A stretch of 64,000 nt of DNA from Hydrangea macrophylla (Eukaryota > Streptophyta > Magnoliopsida > Cornales > Hydrangeaceae), in the NCBI GenBank assembly GCA_033977485.1, contig CM066989.1, forward strand, positions 34,201,095 to 34,265,094, given 5' to 3'. This document shows, one piece after another, positions 20,886 to 33,019 of this stretch (positions are counted from its first letter, which is position 1; every line of letters starts with the position of its first letter). Under the pieces are notes generated by a model. That model saw only the letters and a program-made list of their open reading frames with translations. It was not told the origin of the DNA and searched no databases. The position numbers were made by a program, and so were the translations under genes.

Positions 20886-23876
20886 GCAATCTCTCTCACC
20901 TTTTGCTCCGAAAGGTGATAACATCCAGAGACCACACACACCTTCAGAAAGTCTGCAATGATTTCGAAAAGATGGTTAATGATGAACAAGCTAAATACTC
21001 GAATGGAAAAGAGACTTCGTTAATCAACAAAATTCTTGTCCCTGTTACTTTTCCTAATCAGGAATCTTCTATAGCCGTAGGTGCCTGATTGAGTACCCCC
21101 AATCTCAAAGTTCATGTCTACTACCCTAGGTTAGGACAACAACACTTAGCGTATCAGCAAGAAATTCCTGTCCCTAGAACTGAATTAAGGTTTTGACACT
21201 GGCCCAAACCTGGGAAAGAATGGCCAGAGTGGGTAGAAAGGATTTTAGAGAACAAGAGAGAGACTCTGATTGCAACAGGCATCTATCATGCCATTAATCT
21301 CTCAAAATACCCTATCGAAGCCAGCCTTGGCTTGCTTTTTGGAGCCTTATGTTTTTGGAACCCTATTTCAATCACTTTCACTTTTGATTTGGTCCAATAG
21401 GTCCAACCATTCTAAATATTTGTCACTTATTAGGGTTTTTATCCCATGGGGAGGATGCTCACCCATATATGGTTGAATATGATGCTCCCTCCATTAAAAC
21501 TGACTCAAAGCCCCAAGGGTACACCTATTTCATGACTTCTCATAAAAAGTCTCAGGGGATGCAACAAATACAGAGTATTATTGCTTCCTTCTTTACTGGC
21601 TCTTGAAGCATCTGTTCTGTACCTCTTCTCAAAGAGTTGTCCTTGAATTCTCCAATATTGCCAAAGCTCTGGCTGCTGGTCGAAGACTTGCTTTAGCTCC
21701 CTTCGTACTAGGATCTCTCTACAGATCCTTTTCTAACTTGTGTTTTGACCCCTTTCTCCCAACTCAAGGTGGTCCTTTCTAGATTTTGCAATTGTGGCTA
21801 TATGCCTATTTTTCATAAAATTCATAACTTAGGGCCTATAAAAAATACTCTACCCCATGGAGTTTTCTTTGCCCTGTTGCCAAATGTTGAAAAAAACCTT
21901 TAAAGAGTCTCTTTCCTTCTTTTTTAATATCCCTTTAGTTAGGTCGAGTGACCTATTTCAGCCATTTTCTACCCTCTACAATTCTGAAGATAAAACCCCT
22001 GTTTTCCCCATCTGGCTGTGTCATATCTTGGATAGAACAGCAAATGCAGCTGAACTAAAGGTTGCATGGGAAAGTTTCTTGATCAATAGAGATCTATTTT
22101 TTGGAAACACTCTCAGTGTTAAGTCTCATGGTGAGCTCTATCTTCCAAATGAATTCTCAAGACAATTCGGTCTTACATAATCAATCCCCTTTCCAATTAG
22201 GAGTCAAGCTAATATATTCATGGTTTATAAGACAACTTCGAGGGTGCTAGAATCAGTGATAACTGCTACATTAGCAGTTTATCAGACAAAGTAAGCAACC
22301 TGGAGTTCACCTCTCTGCCAGTTTACACAAACTGCACACCTGTTTTCTCAAGTTGGTGGGAAAATTTGATGGCAGTACAAATGGACAAATGCCAACTCTT
22401 AAAACATATTGACTCGAAGTCAAAAGGTAAATAAATTACCAATTCAGTTTATTTTATTTTGGACAAAAGAATTTCAAATTAAAGTTGTTTACTTCTTGCA
22501 ACACAGGGAAATCAATTGGTAAAAGCTCTTCACCAAAAACCAAAGCTTTGAAGGCTGCACCAAAAGCCCAATCTCATCAAAGATTTTAGCTCCTGCTCCT
22601 CCTCCTTCCAGGCCCAAGAGAAGATTGATTCTTCTAGCAGAGAGCCCTCCCCGAACAACTAAAAACATGGAACTTGAAGAAGAGGAGACCGCTAGTCCTA
22701 TTCCAAAGCTGGTTCGAAGGAAGAAGGCAAAGACAACTGTTGGATCTACTATTGGTTCGAAGGACACTTGGGGAGCTCCCATTTCTGCAATTCCCATTTC
22801 GATGGTGGAGCCTAAATCTGACTTTGCTCTAGACATTCCACTATCAGAGTCTCACAGTCCCAAAACTGCAGAGATCCAAAAATCCCTTCCACAAGACACT
22901 CAGACTCAACCGCAAGATATTCAACCTCAGCCACAAGACATTCAACCTCCACTGCTTGAATACTGGATGGTAAGCCATTCGAACTTCTGTATAATTCTTT
23001 ATATTTTTCATCTTCTTTCATAAACACCTTCTAAGTGAACGTTTGTTTCTTGTTGACTAGATTGACCCTGCTATTGGAATTGAGGCTGGTCCTTCAAAGG
23101 CCAATACAAGTTCTGATCCTAAAACTATTATGGAACAAGATCTATTCATATCTCAAACTGCTTCGACCCCCTCAAGCTTTGGAGAATTGCATATGTCTCT
23201 CCCTCCCAATCTTACCCCCTGAGGAAGTAAAACAGTTCAAGGACAGCCTGTAATATGTTTTGAAGATAGAAAACATTGCTCAAACTGACTTTCAAGAATT
23301 CTTTCAACAAATGACAGGTTAGATTATACCAAAAGTGCCTTCGATGGATCCCATAGTAGTAGTTGCTACATTAAAGCTTTTTAGCAAAATACCATTCGAA
23401 GTTTTTGAAGACAAGGAAATCCAAAGAGCTTTGAAGATTTTAAGTCAATTCATGCTGGACAATTCTGAAGTCTCTGTCCTAGACAAAGAAGCAATTTCAG
23501 AACTCATATCAACCTTTGACTTCAACTGTTTCCTACTCGAGAGAGTTGTTGAAGAAAGGAAAAGATTAGAGGTTGATATGGAATACACAACAGAAAAGAC
23601 TTTAGCAATGAACCAATTACTGGAAGAATTTCATGAGAGCAACATGGCCATCGACAAACTTTCTTCCAAAAGAGATAACCTCTTAAAAGAACTCGAACTT
23701 CTGGAGATTTAGTTGAAGGCTTTGCAGACCACTCAGGAAGATGTTCGAGCCAAGCTTCAGGGTCTGAAGACAGAGTTTGAATCAAAACCTTTGAAGAACC
23801 AGGAATCAATCTCTAGGCAAAAATACATTCTTAGTCAGTCAAAATGTACACTTGGTCTTGGGATAACTTTAGATTA
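20886..23876 (+). pseudogene. Antisense gene 2 of element X: plant mobile domain (PMD) protein, broken
   Basis: Across three frames the plus strand shows the plant mobile domain (aminotransferase-like) pattern. GKEWPEWVERILENKRETLI is at 21215-21275, FGALCFWNPISITFTFDL at about 21336-21395, and LLGF.SHGEDAHPYMVEYDAPS at about 21425-21495. A cysteine/tyrosine-rich FLLYWLLKHLFCTSSQR stretch is at about 21585-21635, AKALAAGRRLALAPFVLGSLY at about 21660-21720, and an LQLWLYAYF motif at about 21785-21815. The C-terminal part (22625-23876) has a basic proline/glutamine region, a likely intron (donor near 22970, acceptor near 23060) and a long coiled coil (23515-23870). Stops and frameshifts are numerous. 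In Arabidopsis the PMD proteins MAIN and MAIL1 act in the nucleus in silencing and genome stability. This copy sits antisense in a Tat element and is dead. Confidence 0.75.
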
Positions 23877-24059
23877 AAGGCTCAATTCATAGGGAAACTG
23901 GTATGAAAGATTTACCAATAAAACCATGTAATGTACCAAAATCTAGATTGTAATTGCTTTGAATATGAAATACATGGTCTTATTATTTTTTTTTAATGCT
24001 ACAACTTATTCTAAATTTCTTGCTTCCCAAATAGTTGGATAGTATTATTTGAGAAATCT

Positions 24060-25439
24060 GCCATTGATCTTCCTTACATGTATGTAACCACTCAAATTCC
24101 TCAAATGGTAAAATCGACCCTCAAAAACTTTGTGGATTTGAATGGGCCTTCCCACTTAGGAGACCATTTCCCATACTTTGGATCTTTAGATCTAATAGGC
24201 AATATTCTTTTCTAAACCAAATTTCCTTCATCAAAGGTCCTTGGTTGAATTTTCTTATTATATCCCTTTTATGTTATTTTCTTTTGTATCAGGATATTAT
24301 TAAAAGCCTTGACTCTTTCTTCATCAATGTGCAATTATTTTCTTTTGTATCAGGATATTATTAAGAGCCTTGACTCTTTCTTCATCAATGTCTTCTAATT
24401 TAATAGCCATTGATGTTTGATAATCATCTAAGGATAACTAATTCTGCTTCATAATTCGAAAAGAATTAACTTTTATCTCAATTGGTAAAACTACCTCATG
24501 ACCAAAAGTCAAAGCATAGGGAGATACCCCTGTACTTGTTCGTTTAGAAGTCCTATATGCCCATAAAATTTCTGGCAAAATCTCATGCCATATCCTTGGA
24601 TTATTTTTTTATGACTTTGGTCATATTTTCCTTAATGATTTTATTGGTTGCTTCAGCCTGACCATTAGATTGGGCATAATATGGGATTGATTTCGACATT
24701 ATAATCCCCAATTTATTTGCAAAAGCAACTACATCCCCTTCGAATATAGAAGCATTGTCAAATACAATGGTTTGAGTAATACCAAATCTGTAAACTATAT
24801 TTTCTAGGAATTTGATAACTGTTGCTTAAGTCACAGTTTGCATGGGTTCTTCTTATACCCTTTTAGTGAAATAATCTGTGGCTACAATAATGAATCCATG
24901 ACCCTTCGAAGAAGGAGGACTAATTTTCCCTATCACATCAACGGCCCAGCCTCTAAAAGGCCAAGGTTTTACCATATATTAAAGATTAATAGTGGGTAAA
25001 TGTTTTAAAGGACCATGTTTCTGACATTCTTGACATCCTTTGGCAAATTTAATACAATCTTTTAAGATTATTGGCCAGTAAATGCTATACCTTCGAAGTA
25101 ACCACCTCATTTTTACCCCAGATTGATGAGCACCACACAATCCTTCATGGATTTGAGTTATAGCCTCAATTCCTTCAAGATTACTTAAACATTCCAGCAG
25201 TAATCCATCACTTCCTCTTTTGAACAATTTTCCACTGTACATGATGTAATTGACAGATTTCAATCTTATGCTTCGATTGGGCTTTTCATTCAATCCTGAG
25301 AGATAATCTATGATTGGTTTTCTCCAATCATCATGAATTTCCACATTTGAGATATTAACAAAAGGTAATCTATCCACCAATATTGGCAATAATTTTCTAT
25401 AAGTAACTTGTTCTATCTCAATATCTTCAACACTTACTC
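24060..25439 (-). pseudogene. Element X integrase (Tat lineage, broken)
   Basis: On the minus strand the HHCC zinc-binding part is clear (IHEGLCGAHQSGVKMRW, then CIKFAKGCQECQKHG, 25170-25010). The catalytic Asp in GWAVDVIGKISPP (about 24945), the second Asp in FDNAS (about 24755) and the Glu in SNGQAEATNK (about 24660) follow. The C-terminal part to about 24060 is scattered over frames and carries a tandem duplication at 24274-24391. Wording such as PYYAQSNGQAEATNK is characteristic of the Tat/Ogre branch. Not functional. Confidence 0.8.
24274..24391. repeat. 63-bp tandem duplication in the X integrase 3' region
   Basis: TTATTTTCTTTTGTATCAGG and the following AGCCTTGACTCTTTCTTCAT occur twice in direct succession with one or two differences. 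Confidence 0.8.
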
Positions 25440-26535
25440 TGAATCCAGATGCCCTCTGTGCCACATCATTGGCTTCTTCATTAAAACTTCTAGGAATGTG
25501 CAGAAGGTTTACATTATCAAATTTGGATAATAAATCCATTATAGTGTCATAATATATCTTCAATGTACTACTCATACATTTACATATCCATTCATATGGT
25601 TTATAACCAACTCAGAATCTCCAAAAATATCTATAAATGTAGCTTTAAAATCTAACAAGGTTTCGAGACCCATTATTAGAGCTTCGTACTCAACTTGATT
25701 ATTGGTTCATTGATTCGAATCAAGTGTATAACCATATTTGGTTTTAATTCTCTCAGGTGATTTGATAATGAATCCAATGCCTACTGCAAATTCAGTTTTC
25801 AAGCCATCAAACCATAATTTCCATGGACTAATAGTTACATGCCCAAATTTATAATTTCCCTCTATTTCGAGGCAATTTGGGTGGTCAGCCAAAAAATCTG
25901 CTAAAGCCTGCCCTTTCACTGCCTTTTGTGGTACATAGAATAAACAAAATTCTGATAAAGTAAGAATCCATTTACCAATTCGATTCCTTAAAATAGGTCG
26001 AGTCAACATATACTTAATTAAATCGAATTTAGCAATCAAATAGACCTCAGTGGAAAGAAGATAATATCTCAATTTCATTACTACAAAACACAAAGATAAA
26101 CATAGGTTTTCCATAAAGGAATGCTTGCATTCGACAGGATTTAAGAACCTACTAAGGTATTAAACAGTCTGTTCTTTTTTATCATCATTATCTTGGGCTA
26201 ATAGGATCCCAATTGATGCTTCTGCTACTGAGATATACAACTTTATAGGTATGTCCTTTCTTGGAGGCATTAATACTGGTGGCTTCACCAAATAATCCTT
26301 CAAGGCTTGAAAGGTAGTCTGGTATTTATCTTCCCACTTTAATTCTTCATGATCCTTTAATTTCAACAAAGGAGAAAAAATCATAGTTTTTCCAATAGTA
26401 TTTGAAATGAACCTTCGAATGAAATTAACATGTCCCAGGAATCTTTGCAATTCCTTTTTGGTCAAAGGGGGTTTACTTTGAATAATTGCTTGAGCTTTAT
26501 TCTTATCCACTTGAATTCCCTTCTCATGCACCAAA
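25440..26535 (-). pseudogene. Element X RT connection, RNase H and second (archaeal-type) RNase H
   Basis: From the right: VHEKGIQVDKNKAQAI and LTKKELQRFLGHVNFIRRFI (RT thumb/connection, 26534-26390), then a decayed RNase H (to about 26000). A second RNase H fold follows with KLWFDGLKTEF (Asp), VEYEALIMG (Glu), IFGDSELV (Asp) and EEANDVAQRA (Asp). A second, archaeal-type RNase H is a hallmark of Tat/Ogre elements. The frame breaks near 26110-26160, 25700 and 25580. The RT N-terminal half is missing because the sequence stops at 26535 against the LTR of element Y. Confidence 0.8.
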
Positions 26536-27158
26536 TGATGATGCCAAAATTTGGTTAAAGTAAATTAAAGCAATTTAAGGGGAGAGAGAGTGAGAGACTA
26601 ATTTTTTGTATGTGGTTCGGCCCTGTTAATGAAGGAACCTACGTCCACGGCTGTGTCTGAGCACGTTCACTATACTGTAAAAGAGCCAGGGGCCTGTGGT
26701 GAACCAATAAGTCTACAGCTACCGTAGTCCGGTCGGGCATGTTGATGAATGCTATAGAGGTGCTGTATAGGCTGAAAAGTCGGCCCCTTCAATATGGGGT
26801 GAGAGGTCTCTTTTATAGATGTAAGAGACCTACTCGTACAAGGAAAAGGAAACATAATCCAATTGATATAGATTGGCATTAATTATAGGGGTTTCCTAAT
26901 TGGATTAGGAAATAGTTTGCACTTTTCATTAGTCTTCTAGCTTGAGTAGGAAACTGCCTGGAATGATCGGGATCATGCCTGTGGGCCCGGATGAGCTGTT
27001 CCCGCTGTGGGATGTGCCTGTGCTGTCTTTCTGACCTGTTGGTCGGGTCGTGGATGAACTGCCCGGGAGGCATCAGGTGGACCAAACCGCTCGGAATGAT
27101 GCTTGTCAGTAGTTGCAGAATAGAACCGCTCGGGCATGGGCTGATTTTGGGTGTATCA
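26536..27158 (-). mobile_element. Element Y 3' LTR (Tat-like), about 623 bp
   Basis: On the minus strand it starts TGATACACCCAAAATCAGCC right after AAAAATGGGGGCAAC (polypurine tract) and ends GGCATCATCA against the RT of X. A TATA box (CATCTATAAAAGAGACC, minus strand) is near 26809-26825. The block CCGTGGACGTAGGTTCC, common in the R/U5 part of plant LTRs, is near 26635-26652. The exact left end is 26536 or 26539, and no right-hand duplication is available because the other side of Y is lost. Confidence 0.65.
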
Positions 27159-27175
27159 GTTGCCCCCATTTTTAA
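27159..27175 (-). other. Element Y polypurine tract
   Basis: AAAAATGGGGGCAAC on the minus strand, directly before TGATACACCC. Confidence 0.6.
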
Positions 27176-27888
27176 GGTTTGGCTGGATGCTATGTCGGGG
27201 CAAGTTTGGAAATCTTCTTGATACCATTCTGAGTGCTCGGGAAGTTGTCTTGGAGCTTCTGAGTCTTGTGAGTGCTCGGAAACTGACCGGGAGTTGAGAC
27301 CCGACCTAATTTGGAGTCTTTTTCAGGATGGTTATCTTCTACCTGTAAACCTTCATCAAGGTTGTGGGCAAAAGAATTTAACCACGTTGGAAAAGCCAAC
27401 CTAAAGCGTATTGCTTTAGGGTCCTTTTATGTTAACTCCCCAGGATGGTTACCTTCTGTCCAGTCAGCCTTCGTCAAGATTGTTAGGAGAAGAGTTTTAC
27501 CATGTTGGTGGAGCCGATCTAGGGCGTGTCGCTGTAGGGTCCTTTTTGCTCCTCTATCGTGAGCCAACCTAAGAGATTTTAGTCACCTTTATCGTCAGTT
27601 TGGACCTAAGTGGAGTTAATGCCTCTGAGTACTGTAGGTGCTCGGGTTGTCCAAGATTTTGACTTGGTTATCTGTGAGGCCTGTAGATACCCGGTGTGAT
27701 TGCATGTTCAGTCCATCGTCCCTTTCTGTCCCCCAACCTTTTGCTAAGACGAGGGTCTTTTGAAGGCTAGGACTGTAGGTAACCGACCTGGAACATGGTG
27801 GTTGTAGGGCCTTTTGAAGCTTGCCATCATCAGCCACCTAGGGGATTTGCCCCCATCGTCGATTGGACCTAAGCGAAGCTTGTGCCTC

Positions 27889-28038
27889 GGGGTTAGGCCT
27901 GAGGTCTTTGGATGCCTTGGGGTTAGGCTTGAGGTCTTTGTATGCCTTGGGGTTAGGCCTGAGGTCTTTGGATGCCTTGGGGTTAGGCCCGAGGTCTTTG
28001 TAATCCTTGGGGTTAGGCCCGAGGTCTTTAGAAGGGCT
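27889..28038. repeat. 30-bp minisatellite, five copies
   Basis: GGGGTTAGGCCTGAGGTCTT recurs every 30 bp from 27889. On the minus strand the unit reads as ten codons of the type KDLRPNPKAS, open across the whole array (27838-28077), in the same frame as the gag segment at 28576-28779. It is either a coding repeat at the end of Gag or a simple minisatellite. The remaining non-coding part of Y, 27176-27837, has two imperfect ~130-bp repeats (AGGATGGTTATCTTCTACC at 27324 and AGGATGGTTACCTTCTGTCC at 27442). Confidence 0.85.
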
Positions 28039-28158
28039 CTCTGACAATCGGTAGAGCCTCATGTGGTGATCAGGCAAGCACCACTGTAGTCGGGCTCATC
28101 TAGACCGATGGAGATAGGGGGTCGGATTAGGATCGTCGGGCTCCTGATTTCTTTATGC

Positions 28159-28368
28159 TGGAGGAAAAGTTGGAACTGCTTGATCCCGACTGATGTGAAC
28201 TGGAGGTCAGGTCGGAACTGTCGGACCCAACCTGCTGTAAGCTGGAGGTCCGATCGGGGCTGTCGGACTCAGACCGCTGTGAATTGGAGGTCGGGTCGGG
28301 ACTGCTGGACCCTGCCTACTGTGAGCTGGAGGTCGGGTCGGGACTGCCGGACTCAGACCGCCGTGAAC
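28159..28368. repeat. 42-bp minisatellite, five copies, Ser-rich on the minus strand
   Basis: TGGAGGTC recurs at 28201, 28243, 28285 and 28327 (with a weaker copy at 28159), an exact 42-bp step equal to 14 codons. The minus strand reads a serine/aspartate/proline-rich unit like SPDPTSSSQRSESD with a single TAG, so it may have encoded a Gag C-terminal tail. Confidence 0.8.
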
Positions 28369-28379
28369 TGGAAGAATTG

Positions 28380-29343
28380 TTAGAACTCTCGGGCTGATCT
28401 TGCTTTCGCTTACTTTTGGAAGACTCGTTGCTTACGTGCCCGGGGTCTTTGATCTTTAGAAATTCTTCAGTGTCAATGTATTTTTCAACCCTCTCTGTGA
28501 GTTCAACTAAGGTTACCAGTCGGTTTCTGTGAAACGATGTGGCCCACTTGGTGTGTTGAACTCCTGATCAGAAGGCTATAATAGCGGCGGTTTCATCAAG
28601 ATCATAGATGCGAGCTTCTCTTGATTAAACCGGTCGGTAAATTCCTTGAGGGTCTCATTATTCCTTTGTATGACCGTCAGTAGATGTATGTCAGGCTTTG
28701 ATCGTTCATGCATACCGGCGAACTGGTTGATGAACTGCTTGCTGAGTTGCTTGAAATTGCAGACCGATCGAGGGTCCAAGGAGTAGAACCATTACACGGC
28801 CGGGCCTTTTAAAGTGCTGGGGAAGGCCAGGCAATGTAGTTCATCGGAGTTGGTGGCTAGGGCCATCTAAGCCTTGTAGGTCCGGAAGTGGTCGATCGGG
28901 CTTCCTGAGCCGTTATAGGGATCTAGGCGAGGCTGCTTAAATTTGCGCGGGATGGAAAACCTCGTGATCTGGCTAGAGAATGGTGACTCTGTCTCGGTAT
29001 TGACGTGATTCTGAGTAGGGTTCTAGCCCAACCTTTTTGCCACTCCATCAATCTATTTCTGCAAGTCCTTGATACGTGCCACCACACCTTCCCGACCAGT
29101 ATCCGGGCCGCAGGTCGGGTTGATGGAGGAGGCTTCCTTCTTATGGCGATGTGCTGTCCCCTGGGATTGAACTTGGCTATGACACCGATTCATCGTGTGT
29201 CTAGGGACAACTCGGCTCTTGATCGAGTGACCCTGGACTGATTCCCGGGCCATATACTCCTGCCTTTCCTCTCGGGCAGTACACCTACTGTTGATGTCTA
29301 TGGCATCTTTTTTTGGGGGGACAAAAGTGCCAAAAATGGGCAA
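28380..29343 (-). pseudogene. Element Y gag (Tat-type), broken
   Basis: Minus-strand segments give an N-terminal hydrophilic region (29343-29053, with ARIKDLQK). The capsid-like core follows: PRKFKQPRLDPYNGSGSPIDH at about 28955-28890, then FKQLSKQFINQFAGMHERSK and NETLKEFTDRFNQE at 28755-28620. This is the usual gag pattern of Tat/Athila-type elements. Several stops occur (e.g. near 28870, 28800 and 28570). No zinc knuckle, protease or RT is seen between this gag and the Y LTR, so Y looks like a non-autonomous or internally deleted element. Its 5' LTR is absent; the right side meets the antisense-gene region of Z near 29345. Confidence 0.7.
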
Positions 29344-29415
29344 AATCAGGGGTTCGAATTCAAATTTTGGGGTTTATTTTGAAATTTAGGGGGAAACCAA
29401 AGGCTCCCCGAACCG

Positions 29416-29545
29416 CCTTACTTGCGGCACACACGCCAAAATGCGGCATTCAGTGACTGCCGTAACGGCATTCAGTGAGTGCCGCACGTCATTTCAGAGA
29501 CTGTAGCATACAGTCCCCCAAGTGCCGTTCTAAGCGGCAGAAACA
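29416..29545. promoter_or_regulatory. GC-rich CGGCATTCAGTGA palindrome cluster upstream of the Z PMD gene
   Basis: Repeated motifs TGCGGCATTCAGTGACTGCC, CGGCATTCAGTGAGTGCCGC and GTGCCGTTCTAAGCGGC. The same kind of cluster lies before the DUF7745-like gene (33020-33105) and inside the Z LTR (about 59995-60245). About 40 bp downstream a TTTATATCGAG run could act as a TATA box. A promoter role is inferred. Confidence 0.5.
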
Positions 29546-29758
29546 TTTATATCGAGATTTCCAAATCATTTCTCATTTACTCCTCAACTCTCTCACTCTC
29601 AAATCTTCTCTGGAGATTTTTTTCTTTTTCTCACATTGATCCAAGGGATCTATAGGTAAGTTCCCCTTTGATCCAAGCTTTGTTACTTTCTTTATTTCAG
29701 TTGTTTTCTTGAATTTTCAAAGAATTGACGTTCTGTTCTTTCCTTTTTTTAACAGGTT

Positions 29759-31198
29759 ATGGCTAGTGGCTCGAGGAGCAAGAAGAAGGCCAAGTACACG
29801 GCCACTCCCCACTCCTATCCTTCTTTCCTGCTCCGGGACCCAGACAAACACTTGTCCGCACGAGCGTTTCAGCGATAGGTATACGCGCTTTTGCTCGTTC
29901 CTTCTCTTTTCAGATTATCCTCTTATGAACCTTATGAACGTGTTGACATTATATTATCCCCTATGAATATGATGCATGACAAAACTTCCCATACTTTCCG
30001 TGTAAAGTGACTATCATCCTTATGAACCATGTTTATTCCCATGCTTAGTTCGTCATTCATTTGTTTTATTTATTGTTATTTTTTTTTTTGAAAAGGACTT
30101 ATAAATGTAATGCATGTCAATCACAACTTTGTACACCTTTCACAAATGCAACTTTTATGCTTATGAGTGCTGCAGTCGCCCTTCTTTTATTCATTCACTT
30201 CATTTCCTCTTGTATCCACATGGGTGCGATGTATGCCAATAAAACAAAATTTATACATTCTCTCATGAATATAAATGCCAAGTTTTACAAAGAAAGGAAT
30301 CCCCTGACTGCTTCAACTGCTCTTTTCATTGTTTTTTTTTTCATTCATTTCCCTTCATTCCTATTTTCAAATCTTACGAGTGTATACCAATGAAAAAAAA
30401 AACCTTTCAGAAATAAGAATGATATGTTTGGATTGTTTACCCTTTACTCATTCTCTCCATTTTTATTTCTTTTGCTGATATTGAATTTTTCAACTTTTGT
30501 AGCTTCCGCATGACGTGCTGAAAGGGCATAGGAGCTTGGCCCACGGCTTTGAGTGGTTCGGGGAGCTGAACCAAACGGTGTAGGGTCTTATTACTGCTGC
30601 TGGCTTCGGAGACTTTGTCAAGCTCTTGACGAAGAGCTCGAATGATCTCCGACAGATTCATGCCTTAGCAGAGCGTTGGTGGGAAACCACCAACACGTTC
30701 CACTTTGATTTTGGGGAGATGACCCTGACCCCGCTCGACTTCTCGATGATTACAGGGATCGCCTTCGGTTGGGAGCGTCTGCGGTATCTTGCAGACACGG
30801 AGTGGGACTGGGTGGAGCCATTGCTAGGAATGGTTTCGGAGGAGTCCTTGGTCACAGCCAGATGGTTTATGGATACATTTAGGGGTCAGCAGGGTTTCAC
30901 TGACGAGCAGATGACCCCGGGGTTTTCTTATGTATATGCTGGGGTGCTCTCTGTTAAGCACCAAGGGTAACTGGGTCTTTGTTTCCCTGGTAGCGTCTCT
31001 GGGGCACCTGGACCGGATTAACGAGTATGACTGGGCTAGTGCAGGATTAGCTATCCTGTACAAGCATATGGGTGACATTTCCTGGGACAGGCCAGCTTCC
31101 ACCGATGGCTTTTGGAGAGCGTAGGAGGTACACCCTCTTCTCTCCTTTACTGTTTATTACATTTTCAAAAATTATTTAAACTGTGAGACTCACGCCTT

Positions 31199-31282
<84 letters not shown>

Positions 31283-32560
31283 TTATTGCAGATTTGGTCC
31301 CACGAGTATCTTCGCATGATGTCCCCTGAGACACACGATGCTGACGCCCTCATCATGCCCCAGGGGCTGAAATGGGTGAAGGATAGAGTCGGACGGAAGA
31401 CTGGGGCCCATAATTTTTTTTCTTTCAGGAACTTCTTATCGAATCTAAAGGAGCAGCACATTCACTGGTAGCCATGGCTTAGGGTGCTTCCTGACGCTCG
31501 CGTAGGGATCCGGCAGTCGGCTGGGTATGACCCGACGAGACGACTACTCGATGGGCCAGATGCCCAAGCGTGGTACTTGGGAGAGAGGGTGACTAGGCAG
31601 TCACTGGCGACTCCTGGATTTTTCGTGCCACACCCTCCTCCAGACTCTATGAGAGCCACAGACGCACTTCAGGGTGGCGAGCTTACGACTGCTCTGATGG
31701 GCTTGGGTATCCATGACTTCGTGGATTCTCCTGCCGGATATCCAGCTTTCCGTGCCGCTAAGCTGATGCCGAACTTTCCTCTGATGGAAGTGACTCGGGT
31801 GAGTAAATGATTCGTTCAATCTTTTATGAGTTCTCTTTCATTCTTTATTTATATTTTATTCTTTTTGTTTGCAGCCTGTTCCTGCTGCTGCTCGTCCTCC
31901 TGCCTTACCTGAGTGGGATTGGACCATGTCGACTGTCTAATTTGGCGAGCCTTTCTCGACAACGATCCCTCGGCTCTCTCAGGGTGCCCCTATTATTCCT
32001 CTTTACTATGACATCGTTCCGCGTGCTTATGCAGAGGAGGACTTGATGTATGCCCACAGCGTGCGACAGTGGATCCTTGGGTGAGAGTGGATGGTAAGAA
32101 ACTTATCTTCACCTTTCACTTTGAGTTTGATTATCTCTCCCTTTACTAATCTTTATTCTCGGTCCTTGCTTTTTTTTTTTTTAGGCTGAGGGAGCTCGGG
32201 CGACTGCTACGGCTCAGCTGAGGGTCCAAGTATAATCTTTATTCTTTTATTCTCGGTGTCTTATTTGTTCTTTCAACATTTTCCAGATTCATCTTCTCTT
32301 TTTTTCAGGAATAGGAGATCAGAGTCCTGTCCCAGCAGGTGGGACAGCTTCAGCAGCGACTCCAGCAGTTCGGCATTCCCCTCAGCGATACCCCTGGAGG
32401 TAGTGGTGCCCCTAGAGGTGCGGGATGAGGCAGAGGTGGCGGTGGGGGCAACAGTTGAGGCAGAGGTAGAGATCGAGGTGGCGGGAGCGGGACAGAGTCG
32501 GAGGAGGAACCACTCAGACATGTGACCCGCCAGACTCGAGGCTGGGGCCGAGGCTGATCA
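29759..32560 (+). pseudogene. Antisense gene 2 of element Z: plant mobile domain (PMD) protein, broken, multi-exon
   Basis: Likely exons: 29759-29878, 30503-31127, 31292-31798, 31875-32080, then short exons near 32185-32229 and 32309-32557, with GT..AG junctions. The domain is clear: ALAERWWETTNTFHFDFGEM, TPLDFSMITGIAFGWERL (30660-30785), then LLSTKGNWVFVSL and HLDRINEYDWASAGLAILYK (30945-31065). IWSHEYLRMMSPE and a proline-rich FFVPHPPPDS follow in exon 3, and a Gly/Arg-rich tail (GRGRDRGGG) at 32400-32510. Stops at 29876, 30581, 31469 and about 31937, and a frameshift near 30930, kill it. It lies between the integrase of Z and the lost 3' LTR, on the opposite strand to pol. PMD proteins act in the nucleus in silencing and genome maintenance. 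Confidence 0.75.
31208..31282. repeat. (CT)n microsatellite in a PMD intron
   Basis: Nearly pure CT repeat of about 75 bp, followed by a usable TTTATTGCAG acceptor. Confidence 0.95.
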
Positions 32561-33019
32561 CTTTCTTTTTATTTTTTGAGAGTTTTGGGGAGGACATACA
32601 AACCTTGGATGACTGTATACATATATTTTTATATTTTTGTTTTTTATTTTTGATGATGGCTTCTGGATAGCCGATAGCATAGGCACTTGCATTACCTTTT
32701 ATTGTTATTATTACTTTTTGCTTTTCATTGCTGCTCACCGTATGTGTGACCATAGCTTGGTCCTTTTCTCACCGTATGTGGGACCATGGCTTGGTCCCCC
32801 TTTTATTTTAACTTTGAATGCTTCTATCTTCTTTATTTATTTTAAAACGAATGAATGAAAGAATAAATGAATGAATGAATGTATGCGACCATAGCCTGGT
32901 TTTGCTTGTACGTGCTGCATGATGCGCACGTTTTATTGTTCTCTACTTAGTTTTTTTTTGTTTGCAGGTGGGCTGAAAATGTTACAAACAGACCCTGGCA
33001 AAAATAAAACTCAGAACGA

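Noticed and set aside
24979..26534. Endogenous pararetrovirus RT
   Set aside because: Integrase with HHCC and DDE motifs, archaeal-type RNase H and LTRs point to Tat Ty3/gypsy, not to a caulimovirus-like sequence.
27814..28044. Plus-strand repeat protein (LGVRPEVFGC units)
   Set aside because: It is a by-product of the 30-bp minisatellite; the element codes on the minus strand and no other support exists.
29005..29241. Plus-strand ORF over the Y gag
   Set aside because: Shadow of the minus-strand gag, no recognisable domain.
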